NCBI GenBank assembly: GCA_003154425.1
Contig: PMDK01000185.1
Span: forward strand, 1,141-48,119
Direction: 5' to 3'
Length of the DNA stretch: 46,979 nt
Source of the DNA: Ignavibacteriota bacterium
Lineage (GTDB): Bacteria > Bacteroidota > Ignavibacteria > UBA10030 > UBA6906
In this document: positions 1 through 9,471 of the stretch, one piece after another
Layout of the letters: each line of letters begins with the position of its first letter
Position numbering within the stretch: the first letter of the stretch is position 1
The notes under the pieces: generated by a model
What the model was told of the DNA's origin: nothing
What the model saw: only the letters and a program-made list of their open reading frames with translations
Database searches by the model: none
Program-made: the position numbers and the translations under genes

Positions 1-2547
1 GTGATCGCCGGAAGCGACAGGCGGGGAACGATGTACGGCATGTTTGACATTTCCGGGCGGATCGGCGTGTCGCCATGGTACTGGTGGGGGGACGTCCCCG
101 TCAGGCATCACCCGGACATATTCATAGTTCCCGGGCGGCATACCGACGGTCCTCCCTCGGTGAAATACCGCGGGATATTCCTCAATGACGAGGCACCCGA
201 TCTGACAAACTGGGTGAGGGCAAAATACGGGAGCATCCCGGAGGGGAAAAATCCCCCCGTCCCGGCGGGCGTGGCGATGTACGGGCATGGTTTCTATGAG
301 CGGGTGTTCGAGCTGCTCCTCCGTTTGAAGGCGAATTACCTCTGGCCGGCGATGTGGAACAACGCGTTCAACGAAGACGACCCTGAAAACCCGGTTCTGG
401 CGGGCGAATACGGCATCGTCATGGGGACGTCTCACCAGGAACCGATGCTCAGGGCGCAGAAAGAATGGGACAGGCGATATCTCAGGACGCTCGGCTCATG
501 GAATTACGCCACGCACGCGGACGCCCTGGAATCGTTCTGGCGGGATGGGATCAGGCGGAACGGGGACTATGAGAGCATCATCACGCTGGGACTCCGTGGC
601 GCGAACGATACGCCCATGGCCCCCGGCGGCCCTGAGGCGAATATGGCCCTTCTGGAGCGGATCGTCGGTGTTCAGCGTGCCATACTCTCCGAAGAAATGA
701 ACCGGGACGTCACGCTGGTGCCTCAGGCCTGGTGTCTGTACAAGGAAGTGATCGAGTTCTATAATGCCGGGATGCGCGTCCCGGATGACGTGACGCTTCT
801 CTGGCCGGACGACAACTGGGGGAACATACGCCGTTTGCCGACTGCAAACGAGCGGAAGAGGAGCGGGGGCGCGGGAATCTACTATCACTTCGATTATCAT
901 GGAAGTCCCCGGAGCTACCAATGGATCAACGCGAATCCGATTCCGAAGGTCTGGGACCAGATGTCTCTTGCCAGGCAGTACGGCGCCGACAGGATCTGGA
1001 TCGTGAACGTCGGACACCTGAAAGGGTATGAATTTCCGATTGAGTACTTCATGTCTCTTGCATGGAATGCACGGAGGTGGACGGACGACAACTCGGGTGA
1101 GTTCACGCGCCTCTGGGCCGAAAGGGAATTCGGGCCCGCCTCAGCCCCGGCGATCGCCGATATCATGGCAAAGTACTCCATGTACAACGGCCGCAGGAAG
1201 CCGGAGCTGCTCGACCCTTCCACATACAGCCTGACGAACTACGACGAGGCCGGGAGAGTCGTGGCGGATTTCAACATCGTCGCCTCGCGCGCCGACTCGA
1301 TATACCGGACGCTCCCGGCGAAGGAGCGGGATGCGTTTTACGAGCTCGTCCTCTTTCCCGCCAGAGCGAGCGCACTTGTCAACGAGCTCTATGTGTGTGC
1401 CGGGAGGAACGCACTGTATGCGCGCCAGGGACGCTCGGCCGCAAACGAGATGGCGGCGAAAGTACGGTCACTCTTCACTGCCGACACGGCACTGATGGGG
1501 GAGTTCAACCGGAGGCTGGCAGGCGGGAAATGGGATCACTTCATGGACCAATCCCATCTGGGGTATACCGGCTGGCAGGATCCGCCGGCAAACAGCCTGA
1601 AGGCGATCCCCCTCCGTGAGATCGACGTTCCCGTCCCCGGAGCGATAGGCGTCGCGGTGGACGGCTCGGATTCGTCCTGGCCCGGGGCGGTCGCGGACCC
1701 GGCTCTCCCGCCGTTCGACCGGTTCAACAGACAATCCCGCACGGTCGAACTGTTCAACAGGGGGAGTTCCCCGTTTGAATTTGAGGCGCGCGCTGACAGG
1801 CCCTGGATCAATGTATCTGCGCAAGAAGGACACGTTCGGACGGAGAAGCGACTGCAGATCGCGATCGACTGGACCAGGATTCCGCGCGGGAGCGGCCGGG
1901 GGATCGTCCATATCAACGGCGCCGGCGGAACAGTCGACGTCCATGTCAGTGTCTCCGATCCCGGAAAGATCGATACGTCGGCGTTCTACGGATTTCTGGA
2001 AAGCGAAGGGGTGGTCTCGATGGAAGCCGGACACTACACGCGTAACAGTCCGCACGTGGTTTCGCGCTGGGTCGGAATCGAAGGGTACGGGCATACGCTC
2101 TCCGGGATGAGGGGGACATCGGCCGTCGACGCCCCGCCTTCAGTCCCCGGGAGCACATCCGCCTGCCTGGAATACCGGATGTATCTCTCAGACTCCGGCA
2201 GGGTTGATGTTGACGGGATATTCGGCCCCACGCTCAATTTCCTCCCCGGCAGGGGTCTTCGCTATGCGGTATCGCTCGACGATGAGCGCCCGCAGGTCGT
2301 CACACTCGTGCCGGAAGAGTACGCCGCCGGTGACCGGAACCAGGATTGGGCGCGGACGGTGGAGGACAACGCGCGCCACAGCCATACGTCGCACCTGGTG
2401 GCGGCTCCCGGTGTCCACACGCTGAAGTTCTGGATTGTGGACCCCGGCGTCGTCCTGGAAAAAATCGTCGTCGATTGCGGCGGGCTCAAACCAAGCTACC
2501 TTGGGCCGCCTGAGAGCTATCACAGGATTCGGCCGTACGGCATGTGA
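1..2547 (+). CDS. GH115 alpha-glucuronidase, 5' end truncated by window edge
   Basis: Resembles glycoside hydrolase family 115, which removes (4-O-methyl)-glucuronic acid side chains from glucuronoxylan. The first readable residues (IAGSDRRGTMYGMFDISGRI, then GVSPWYWW) match the early catalytic region of the family. The GTG at base 1 is therefore internal and the N-terminus lies outside the window. The catalytic region runs to about residue 540. A linker and a beta-sandwich C-terminal domain (about 650-848, with the SFYGFLESEGVVSMEA-like motif in the form FYGFLESEGVVSMEAGHYT) follow, as usual in GH115. Family members are about 950-1000 residues, so roughly 100 are missing. A 67-base gap separates it from the beta-helix gene on the same strand. 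With GH10 and UxuA downstream it fits a glucuronoxylan locus. No T9SS tail is visible at its C-terminus. Confidence 0.9.
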   Translation: MIAGSDRRGTMYGMFDISGRIGVSPWYWWGDVPVRHHPDIFIVPGRHTDGPPSVKYRGIFLNDEAPDLTNWVRAKYGSIPEGKNPPVPAGVAMYGHGFYERVFELLLRLKANYLWPAMWNNAFNEDDPENPVLAGEYGIVMGTSHQEPMLRAQKEWDRRYLRTLGSWNYATHADALESFWRDGIRRNGDYESIITLGLRGANDTPMAPGGPEANMALLERIVGVQRAILSEEMNRDVTLVPQAWCLYKEVIEFYNAGMRVPDDVTLLWPDDNWGNIRRLPTANERKRSGGAGIYYHFDYHGSPRSYQWINANPIPKVWDQMSLARQYGADRIWIVNVGHLKGYEFPIEYFMSLAWNARRWTDDNSGEFTRLWAEREFGPASAPAIADIMAKYSMYNGRRKPELLDPSTYSLTNYDEAGRVVADFNIVASRADSIYRTLPAKERDAFYELVLFPARASALVNELYVCAGRNALYARQGRSAANEMAAKVRSLFTADTALMGEFNRRLAGGKWDHFMDQSHLGYTGWQDPPANSLKAIPLREIDVPVPGAIGVAVDGSDSSWPGAVADPALPPFDRFNRQSRTVELFNRGSSPFEFEARADRPWINVSAQEGHVRTEKRLQIAIDWTRIPRGSGRGIVHINGAGGTVDVHVSVSDPGKIDTSAFYGFLESEGVVSMEAGHYTRNSPHVVSRWVGIEGYGHTLSGMRGTSAVDAPPSVPGSTSACLEYRMYLSDSGRVDVDGIFGPTLNFLPGRGLRYAVSLDDERPQVVTLVPEEYAAGDRNQDWARTVEDNARHSHTSHLVAAPGVHTLKFWIVDPGVVLEKIVVDCGGLKPSYLGPPESYHRIRPYGM

Positions 2548-2614
2548 CCGGCGATGAACCCGAAGGGATGCCGGCGTTTCTTCGGGAAATTACATCAACA
2601 GAAGTGAATGCGCT

Positions 2615-4495
2615 ATGAACATGATCGACTCCCGAGGCCGGGGACCGCTCACCTGCATTTGTCTCCCGTTTCTTCTCCTGGGCGCGATGGCACTGCACTG
2701 CATCGCCGCGGCACACCCCTCCGGCGGGCCGTACGGTCCCGTCCGCCGATCGTACGCACTTCCCCGCGGCGCGGAGACAATCTACTACGTTGCGCCGGAC
2801 GGCAGTCCCGACCGGCCGGGTGCGACGCCCGCGGAGCCCACGACGGTTGAATCGGCGATCGAGCGGGTGCGTACCGGCGATGCGATCGTGATGCGCGGCG
2901 GCACATACCGCACGGGGGACCTGCGCGTGAATCAGGGCGTCACGATCCAGCCCTACCTGGGAGAAGAGCCTGTGCTGAAAGGCACTCGCGTAGCAGCCGC
3001 GTGGGAGAGCCTGGGGAACGGACTCTGGAGCACGAAATGGCCCACCCTCTTCCCCTCGAAGCCTGCTGACTGGTGGCAGCGGAAGCGGGAAGGGAAATCC
3101 ACTCCACCCTGGCGTTTCAACAACGACATGGTGTTCGTTGACGGAAAACTCTTACACGCGGTCGGGTGGGAGGGGGAGGTGGATGAGAACACGTATCACA
3201 TCGATTACGACTCGGGCGTCGTCTATATCGGAACTGACCCGGCACACCGCCTGGTGGAGATCACGGCATTCGACGTTGCGCTTCTCAGAACGACCGCAGA
3301 GTGCCACGGGAAGAAATCGGACGGCAAGGGGTACACGCTGCGGGGGCTGACGCTGACACAGTATGCGTATCGCGCGCTTGAGATCGAGGGGAAGGATCCG
3401 GAGGGGATTTCCGATGAGTCGGCACACGGGACGGACGTTGTCGGCGCGACGCTCGAAGATTGCTCCATCTCATTCTGCTCGAGGGTTGCGGGGTATTTCC
3501 GGGGCGACAATCTCACGATCCGCCGTTGCAGGGTAAGCGATACGAGGACCGAGGGGGTCTATATCATCGGCTCGAACGACGCCCTGCTGGAGGGGAACAT
3601 ATTCACCCGGAACAACATCGAGAAGATCACCGGGTACTATCCGGCGGCCGTCAAGATATTCAATCAGTGCCACCGGGTGACGTGCCGGGACAACCTGGTG
3701 ATCGATTTGCCGTATTCCAACGGCATCTGGTACGACGTCGGCAACGTGGACGGCGTCTTCGTTGACAACTGGATCGAAGGGGTCGGGAGGACCGACACGC
3801 CGATGCGGACTGACCAGGTATGGCCGAGCCAGAACGGTTTCTTCTTCGAGATTTCGAAGGGAGCGGTCTGCGCCGGGAACGTCTTTGTCAATTGCGACCA
3901 CGGGCTGCTGGTTCTTAACAGCGCGAACGTCCGGATATACCAGAATACGTTTGTCAACAGCGTGGCCTGCATCGGACGGAACGGGCGAGTCGCCGCGGGG
4001 GACCATTTCGGCTGGCATGCGAGCACGGGACCCCCGCTCGAGGGACGGGACGGCCATGTGTTTGTCAACAATCTGCTTTCGGGCGATCGGAATTTCGGCA
4101 GGCCCCTGTTCTATGTCTGGCAGCCCGACTCTCTTTTTCAGCGGCTCCCACGGCCCGTGCTTAAGGAGTGCGACGGTAACGTCGCCGTCCGGGCCTCCAA
4201 CGGGTTGAGTTCTCCACTGATACTCTGGAGCCCTTCCCCGGGAGATCGGCGTCAGGCCGGATTTGACTCACTGGAGGATTTGCGGCGCGTGGATCCCCTG
4301 TTTTCCGTCCACAGCCGCTCGTTTGCCGGTTATGACAGCCCCCTGTTCAAGAGCGCGGATCTCGGGCATTATGAACTTCTGCCCGGGTTCCCCGGTTCGA
4401 AAACGGGATTGCCCCTGCCGCAGGGTATAGCCGGGCTTATCCGCCGGGACCGGGCCGCGGGTCCGTTTCCCGGGGCGTTCGCTCCGCTCCAGTGA
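2615..4495 (+). CDS. Secreted right-handed beta-helix (pectate-lyase-like) protein
   Basis: Encodes 626 residues. A hydrophobic signal segment lies near residues 12-32. A YYVAPDGSPDRPG motif follows, typical of the first strands of parallel beta-helix proteins (DUF1565/pectate-lyase-3 type). From about residue 240 to 480 there are repeated short strands ending in Asn/Asp-rich turns (for example LEDCSISFCSRVAGYF, RNNIEKITGYYPAAVKIF, NVRIYQNTFVNSV), which look like helix coils. Such proteins bind or cleave acidic polysaccharides, but no family-specific catalytic residues can be assigned. It sits between GH115 and GH10 on the same strand, which supports a role on xylan side chains or associated pectin. 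Ribosome-binding signal is weak; the ATG at 2615 is chosen because the signal peptide follows directly. Confidence 0.75.
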   Translation: MNMIDSRGRGPLTCICLPFLLLGAMALHCIAAAHPSGGPYGPVRRSYALPRGAETIYYVAPDGSPDRPGATPAEPTTVESAIERVRTGDAIVMRGGTYRTGDLRVNQGVTIQPYLGEEPVLKGTRVAAAWESLGNGLWSTKWPTLFPSKPADWWQRKREGKSTPPWRFNNDMVFVDGKLLHAVGWEGEVDENTYHIDYDSGVVYIGTDPAHRLVEITAFDVALLRTTAECHGKKSDGKGYTLRGLTLTQYAYRALEIEGKDPEGISDESAHGTDVVGATLEDCSISFCSRVAGYFRGDNLTIRRCRVSDTRTEGVYIIGSNDALLEGNIFTRNNIEKITGYYPAAVKIFNQCHRVTCRDNLVIDLPYSNGIWYDVGNVDGVFVDNWIEGVGRTDTPMRTDQVWPSQNGFFFEISKGAVCAGNVFVNCDHGLLVLNSANVRIYQNTFVNSVACIGRNGRVAAGDHFGWHASTGPPLEGRDGHVFVNNLLSGDRNFGRPLFYVWQPDSLFQRLPRPVLKECDGNVAVRASNGLSSPLILWSPSPGDRRQAGFDSLEDLRRVDPLFSVHSRSFAGYDSPLFKSADLGHYELLPGFPGSKTGLPLPQGIAGLIRRDRAAGPFPGAFAPLQ

Positions 4496-4556
4496 CGGCC
4501 GGACGCGCGATCGGCGTCGAGAAAATTGTTATCATGAAGAGAAGGGAGGAATTGCC

Positions 4557-6167
4557 ATGCGGGGACGATTGATCAGGCGCGATGCTCGCACCGGTAAGGG
4601 GCCCGGACGATTCACACTCCTTCGTCGCCCGATTGTTGTCATGATGCTTTTCCTGTGCGTGGTGCTCTCTCTCCCATCCGGGTCCAACGCACAACCCCTG
4701 GCGAAGGGGAAGAACAAGTTTCTGGGAAGCAGCATGACCTCGATGCGCCCTGATTTCACCACGTACTGGAATCAGGTCACGCCTGAGAATGCCGGGAAGT
4801 GGGGGAGCGTCGAAGGCTCACAGGGGAATTACAGCTGGACGGCACTTGACAACATCTACGACTTCGCCATATCGAACTCCTTCCCGTACAAACATCACAA
4901 CTTGATCTGGGGCAACCAGCAGCCTTCGTGGATCACATCGCTTGACTCGACCGGACAGAGAGCGGCGGTGGACCATTGGATAGATACGGTAGCCCAGAGG
5001 TACGGCTCGACATCGTTCGTTGACGTCGTGAATGAACCGTTCCACGCCCCCCCGTCGTATATGAACGCGCTGGGGGGGACGGGGAGGACCGGATGGGACT
5101 GGGTCGTCACCGCGTTTCAGATGGCGCGGAAATATTTCTTCCACGGGGTGAAGCTCCTCCTGAACGAGTATAACGTCCTTCAGGACAACGGCGTCACGAC
5201 GAATTATATTGCACTCATCGACACGCTCCAGGTGAGGGGATTGATCGATGGGATCGGCATACAGGGGCACTATTTTGAATTCAGGAGTCCGGCCGGTGCC
5301 GCATCCCCGTACATCTATTCGCCCGGAACGCTCAGATCGAACCTCGACAGGCTCGCCGCGACGGGGCTCCCTGTGTACATCTCGGAGTTTGACATCAACG
5401 AGCCGGCCGACAGCACGCAGCTTCAGAACTATCAGACCTATTTTTCTCTCTTCTGGGAAGATCCCGGCGTCCGGGGTATCACCCTCTGGGGGTATGTCCA
5501 GGGGCTCACGTGGCAGACAAACGCTTATCTCGTCCGCTCGAACGGTTCCGAACGACCTGCACTTCAGTGGCTGCGCAGGTACATGGCAACCCCCCAGGCC
5601 CCCCTTGCCGTCTCACCCGTCGGGACGTCCGGCGAGCCGAGGAATCCGCGCCTGGTGTGGCGCACGGCTGCGCTTGCGTCTTCGTACCGCCTCCAGGTGT
5701 CGGGAATCGCCAGGTTTGCCCCCACGCTCGTGGATTCGACGATCGCTGATACAACTCTTCTGTTGACTCCCCTGACGGCGAACACGACATATTACTGGCA
5801 TGTCAGTGCATCGAACGACAGCGGTGTGAGCTCGTACTCGGCCACGGCAAGCTTCACGACCGGTGATCAGATCCTTTCGGTCGACGAGCCCCGGAGAATT
5901 CCTGCAGTCTGTTTGCTCTCCCAGAACTACCCAAATCCCTTCAACCCGTCGACGACCATCGAATTCTCGCTCCCCTCGCGCAGAGACGTGCACCTCGTGC
6001 TTCTCAACACACTGGGCCAGGCTGTAAAGACGATCGCAGGCGGATCCTTCGACCCCGGCGTCCATGCGGTGACACTGGATGCCTCGTCCCTTGCGTCGGG
6101 AGTATACTTCTACAGACTTCAGGCGGGCGACTACACCAGTGCAAAGAAGCTCGTGATCCTGAGATGA
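4557..6167 (+). CDS. GH10 endo-1,4-beta-xylanase with T9SS sorting tail
   Basis: Cleaves the xylan backbone outside the cell. The start is set by a strong AGGGAGGA site a few bases upstream of ATG 4557. A signal peptide with a long basic front lies at about residues 1-46. The GH10 TIM barrel spans about 50-350. The acid/base Glu160 is in FVDVVNEPF and the nucleophile Glu277 is in VYISEFDINE. A fibronectin-III-like domain (about 355-435) follows, built around 'ASSYRLQVSG' and 'NTTYYWHVSA'. The last 80 residues are a type A T9SS sorting domain (LSQNYPNPFNPSTTIEF ... ASGVYFYRL ... KLVIL). This implies export through the type IX system and surface attachment or release. The stop overlaps the start of the next gene (ATGA). 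It is the only enzyme in the window with a recognisable T9SS tail. Confidence 0.95.
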   Translation: MRGRLIRRDARTGKGPGRFTLLRRPIVVMMLFLCVVLSLPSGSNAQPLAKGKNKFLGSSMTSMRPDFTTYWNQVTPENAGKWGSVEGSQGNYSWTALDNIYDFAISNSFPYKHHNLIWGNQQPSWITSLDSTGQRAAVDHWIDTVAQRYGSTSFVDVVNEPFHAPPSYMNALGGTGRTGWDWVVTAFQMARKYFFHGVKLLLNEYNVLQDNGVTTNYIALIDTLQVRGLIDGIGIQGHYFEFRSPAGAASPYIYSPGTLRSNLDRLAATGLPVYISEFDINEPADSTQLQNYQTYFSLFWEDPGVRGITLWGYVQGLTWQTNAYLVRSNGSERPALQWLRRYMATPQAPLAVSPVGTSGEPRNPRLVWRTAALASSYRLQVSGIARFAPTLVDSTIADTTLLLTPLTANTTYYWHVSASNDSGVSSYSATASFTTGDQILSVDEPRRIPAVCLLSQNYPNPFNPSTTIEFSLPSRRDVHLVLLNTLGQAVKTIAGGSFDPGVHAVTLDASSLASGVYFYRLQAGDYTSAKKLVILR

Positions 6168-6904
6168 GCATCATCCTTCAGCGATCGTCGAACAAGAGCA
6201 GACTGGCGCTCCCCGTGCAGCCATCCGGCCGGGCCACAGAGCCCGCCTACAGCGGCAATTTCGTCTTCAGGGATGAGTTTGCAGGTCCAGGGCTCCGGGG
6301 CGATTGGGTGTTTCTGCGAACCCCCAGGGAGAAGTGGTACAGTCTCACCGACCGAGCCGGGTGTGTTGCGATGCGATTGCGCCCCGAAACGTGCTCGCAG
6401 CCGGCGAACCCCAGCTTTATCGGTTGGCGCCAGCCGCATGCCCGGGGCGCTGCCAGCGCGTCGCTTGATTTCCTGCCGGTGACGGACCGCGAAAAAGCCG
6501 GACTGCTTGTATTTCAGAACGAACGCCACTTCTACTTTCTGTGCAAAGCCCTGAAAGACGGTGTGCCTGTCATTGAGCTCTACCGATCCGCGGCCGTTGA
6601 TGAAGCCGGGCACGGCATGGAGCTGATCACGTCGAGGAAATTGGCAGATGATCCGGGCGGGGGGCGGGTCCTTCTGAAAGTGGAAGCGCGGGGAGATACC
6701 TATGCATTCTTCTGCGGTTCTCGTCCGGACGGGTGGCATCTGCTCAGGGAAGACGTGCCTGCCGCATTCCTCAGCACAAAGGTCGCAGGAGGATTCGTCG
6801 GATGCATGTACGCGATGTACGCGACGTCCCTTGGCTCACCGAGTGCAAACACGGCATACTTTGACTGGTTCGAATACGCCGGCGATGACGAGGTGTACAG
6901 ATGA
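6164..6904 (+). CDS. Stand-alone GH43 C-terminal beta-sandwich-like protein (no catalytic domain)
   Basis: Encodes 246 residues. From about residue 30 it resembles the C-terminal beta-sandwich of GH43 beta-xylosidases: FRDEF near the start, SASLDFLP, AGLLVFQNERHFYF, and a final VGCMYAMYATS ... NTAYFDWFEY. In those enzymes this domain follows a five-bladed propeller carrying the catalytic acids, and it helps shape the active site. No propeller is encoded here, and the upstream DNA is intact GH10. No signal peptide is evident in the first 35 residues. The start overlaps the GH10 stop and the stop overlaps the GH105 start, both as ATGA, so translation is probably coupled. It could be a deletion remnant kept in frame or a separate non-catalytic subunit. 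Confidence 0.75.
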   Translation: MSIILQRSSNKSRLALPVQPSGRATEPAYSGNFVFRDEFAGPGLRGDWVFLRTPREKWYSLTDRAGCVAMRLRPETCSQPANPSFIGWRQPHARGAASASLDFLPVTDREKAGLLVFQNERHFYFLCKALKDGVPVIELYRSAAVDEAGHGMELITSRKLADDPGGGRVLLKVEARGDTYAFFCGSRPDGWHLLREDVPAAFLSTKVAGGFVGCMYAMYATSLGSPSANTAYFDWFEYAGDDEVYR

Positions 6905-8151
6905 TACAGACGATCAGGTCAAACCTCATTGTTCCGGTCCTGTCCCTCTTCATGGCCTGCTCCGGACGGGGATCGGCGCAGGATACGCTCCGCACCGAGG
7001 GTTCTCTCAGGGCAGTTGCCAATGTCGTTGTGCGGGATGCCGGCTTCCGGTTTGTGGATCAGAAGAACGGAAAATGGTTTGCGTCTCCCGACCAGGCCCC
7101 GGCCGGCGCACAGTTGGGACTGCAGAGCCGATACAATGATTGGCGCTACTGGAACGGCGTTCTCGTCATAGCGATGATGAGACTGGGAGAGGTGTTGAAC
7201 GACACGGGGTTCATCCGCTTTTCGCGCGAAGACATCGGCTTCAGCTTCGATTACTACCGGTACTTTGAAGAGCGGTACCGGGGTCAGGGGAAGTGGGAAT
7301 ATCCCTTCGCACAGCGGTTCCTGATGGAAGAGCTGGATGACTGCGGCGCAATGGGGGCGGGTGTGATCGAAGTCTACGGTTGTGATCCCCAGGAGCGCTA
7401 CCGGGCGTACATCGACAAGGCGGCGGAGTTCATGCTCACGAAACAGTACCGGCTCGAAGACCACACATTCGTCCGTCCTTTCCCTGAGAAGTGGACGCTG
7501 TGGGCGGACGATCTCTACATGAGCGTCTCGTTTCTGGCACGGATGGGGAAAATGTCGGGCGATCCCCGCTGTTTTGATGATGCCGCCCTGCAGGTCATTA
7601 ATTTCCACAGGTATCTCTTTGATGAAGAGAAAGGACTCATGCACCACTGCTGGTATTCAGATGTCCGGCAGGCGGGTGTCGCGTTCTGGGGACGCGCCAA
7701 CGGATGGGCCGTCCTGGCCCAGGTCGACCTGCTTGATCGTCTGCCGCAAAAGCATCCGCAGCGCGCCGCGCTGCTGGCGCTCCTGAGAAAGCATATCCTG
7801 GGGATCGCCGGTTATCAGGGGGGGGAAGGGCTCTGGCACCAGCTGCTTGATAAAGGAGATTCATACCTCGAGACATCGTGCAGCGCCATGTTCACGTACG
7901 CCGTGGCGCACGCCGTCAACAGGGGCTACATCGAGCCTCGTTTCGCGTCTATTGCGCGCCGCGGATGGGAAGGGGTGATGTCGAGGATCGGCGCCAACGG
8001 GGAAATCGAAGGTGTCTGCGCCGGCACCGGTGTCGGTGACGACCTGGTATTCTACTACCGCCGTCCGACACCGCCCAATGACCCTCACGGGACGGGAGCG
8101 GTCCTGCTGGCCGGGGCGGAGATTCTGCAGCTTGAACGAGGGGCGAAATAA
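6901..8151 (+). CDS. GH105/GH88-type unsaturated uronyl hydrolase
   Basis: Resembles the YteR/YesR group, which hydrolyses unsaturated uronic acid from the ends of oligosaccharides made by polysaccharide lyases. Encodes 416 residues in an (alpha/alpha)6 fold. Two Asp-containing motifs fit the family's catalytic positions: MEELDDCGAMG (Asp146/Asp147) and LWADDLYMS (Asp203/Asp204). The N-terminus is hydrophobic and ends at Cys20 (SLFMAC), so it may be a lipoprotein or periplasmic enzyme. The substrate cannot be fixed from sequence: rhamnogalacturonan, xylan-linked unsaturated glucuronate or another uronide are all possible. The ATGA overlap with the previous gene and the 20-base gap to uxuA place it in the same operon. 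Confidence 0.88.
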   Translation: MIQTIRSNLIVPVLSLFMACSGRGSAQDTLRTEGSLRAVANVVVRDAGFRFVDQKNGKWFASPDQAPAGAQLGLQSRYNDWRYWNGVLVIAMMRLGEVLNDTGFIRFSREDIGFSFDYYRYFEERYRGQGKWEYPFAQRFLMEELDDCGAMGAGVIEVYGCDPQERYRAYIDKAAEFMLTKQYRLEDHTFVRPFPEKWTLWADDLYMSVSFLARMGKMSGDPRCFDDAALQVINFHRYLFDEEKGLMHHCWYSDVRQAGVAFWGRANGWAVLAQVDLLDRLPQKHPQRAALLALLRKHILGIAGYQGGEGLWHQLLDKGDSYLETSCSAMFTYAVAHAVNRGYIEPRFASIARRGWEGVMSRIGANGEIEGVCAGTGVGDDLVFYYRRPTPPNDPHGTGAVLLAGAEILQLERGAK

Positions 8152-8171
8152 AGGATCGGGGAAGAGGCGGT

Positions 8172-9362
8172 ATGGCACTCGAACAGACATGGCGGTGGTT
8201 CGGTCCCGATGATCCGATCACGCTCAGCGAGATACGACAGACCGGGGCGAGCGGCATCGTCACAGCGCTGCATCACGTTCCTGCCGGCCAGGTATGGCCC
8301 GTCGATGAGATTCGGATCAGGAAAAAGGTGATCGAAGACAGCGGACTGACGTGGTCCGTGGCAGAGAGCATTCCCGTTCATGAAGACATCAAGAAGCGCA
8401 AAGGCCGCTACCGGCAATTCATAGAACGCTATAAGGAATCGATCAGAAATCTGGGGAAATGCGGTGTCGATACTGTCTGCTACAACTTCATGCCCGTGCT
8501 TGACTGGTCGCGAACTGACCTTCGGGTACAGTTCAGGGACAGTTCCATCACTACCAGGTTCGAAGCACGGGCGTTCGCGGCGTTTGATATATTTCTTCTG
8601 AAAAGGCCGGGCGCTGAAGGTGATTACAGCGAGGAACAGATCAGCGAAGCCAGAGACCACTATGAGCATCTGACGCATACGCAGAGGGAGCAACTCGCTG
8701 CAACGGTTCTCCTCGGCCAGCCGGGCTCACTGGAGGCCTATTCTCTGGAGGGATTGAGGTCCGCCCTGGACGAATACAGGGAGATCGGTGAGCGCGAGCT
8801 GCGTGCGCATCTGCATCAGTTCATAGGGGAGATCATCCCGGTGGCGGAAGAAGCGGGGGTGTTGATGGGCATTCATCCGGACGATCCCCCCCGGTCGCTG
8901 CTCGGTCTCCCGCGGGTGGTGCGCGATACGCCGGATGTCGAAGGACTGCTCCATGTGGTAGATTCACCGTCGAACGGGATAACGCTGTGTACCGGTTCGT
9001 TCGGGGCAGGGATCCAGAACGACGTCGCAGCCATGACGGAACGTTTTGCGGGCAGGATCAATTTCGTGCACCTGCGAAACGTCGCGCGAAACCCGGAAGG
9101 CGATTTTCTCGAGGAAGATCACCTGGAAGGTGATGTCGACATGTTTGCCGTCATGCGAACGCTCCTGAGAGAGCAGAAGCGAAGGGAGGATGAAGGGAGG
9201 AAAGACTTGCGCATGCCGATGCGTCCGGACCACGGCCATCTCATGCTGCCGGATGAACACAAAAAGAACATGTATCCCGGGTATTCCCTCTTCGGAAGAA
9301 TGAGAGGCCTGGCCGAGCTGCGGGGTCTGGAGCTTGGAATTCGGCGGGCGCTGGATCTGTGA
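8172..9362 (+). CDS. uxuA: Mannonate dehydratase UxuA
   Basis: Converts D-mannonate to 2-keto-3-deoxy-D-gluconate in cytoplasmic glucuronate breakdown. The 396-residue length and motifs are characteristic: MALEQTWRWFGPDDPI at the start, VCYNFMPVLDWSRTDL, IHPDDPPRSLLGLPRVV, and HGHLMLPDEHKKN near the end. A GGGGAAGAGG stretch precedes ATG 8172. As the last gene of the xylan operon it would receive uronate released by GH115 or the GH105-type enzyme. Uronate isomerase (UxaC), fructuronate reductase (UxuB) and KDG kinase are not in the window, so the rest of the pathway must be encoded elsewhere. Confidence 0.96.
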   Translation: MALEQTWRWFGPDDPITLSEIRQTGASGIVTALHHVPAGQVWPVDEIRIRKKVIEDSGLTWSVAESIPVHEDIKKRKGRYRQFIERYKESIRNLGKCGVDTVCYNFMPVLDWSRTDLRVQFRDSSITTRFEARAFAAFDIFLLKRPGAEGDYSEEQISEARDHYEHLTHTQREQLAATVLLGQPGSLEAYSLEGLRSALDEYREIGERELRAHLHQFIGEIIPVAEEAGVLMGIHPDDPPRSLLGLPRVVRDTPDVEGLLHVVDSPSNGITLCTGSFGAGIQNDVAAMTERFAGRINFVHLRNVARNPEGDFLEEDHLEGDVDMFAVMRTLLREQKRREDEGRKDLRMPMRPDHGHLMLPDEHKKNMYPGYSLFGRMRGLAELRGLELGIRRALDL

Positions 9363-9370
9363 CGTCGTCT

Positions 9371-9388
9371 CCGGGCGTTTGTGCCCGG
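9371..9388 (+). terminator. Hairpin after uxuA
   Basis: A perfect 6-bp GC stem (CCGGGC/GCCCGG) with a GTTTGT loop begins 9 bases after the uxuA stop. No T-run follows, so it is a weak terminator candidate or an mRNA-end stabiliser. Confidence 0.35.
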
Positions 9389-9471
9389 CGGACCCTGACG
9401 CTGCACATTGTGCTTGGAAATGAGAAACGGAACATCTATCTTTCAGCCGGCGATAGCGAAAGGAGGCCTCC

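Noticed and set aside
2548-2614. Two mutually exclusive short hairpins (CCGGC/GCCGG and CCCGAA/TTCGGG) between GH115 and the beta-helix gene
   Set aside because: Short stems with long loops and no T-run; too weak to call a terminator or switch.
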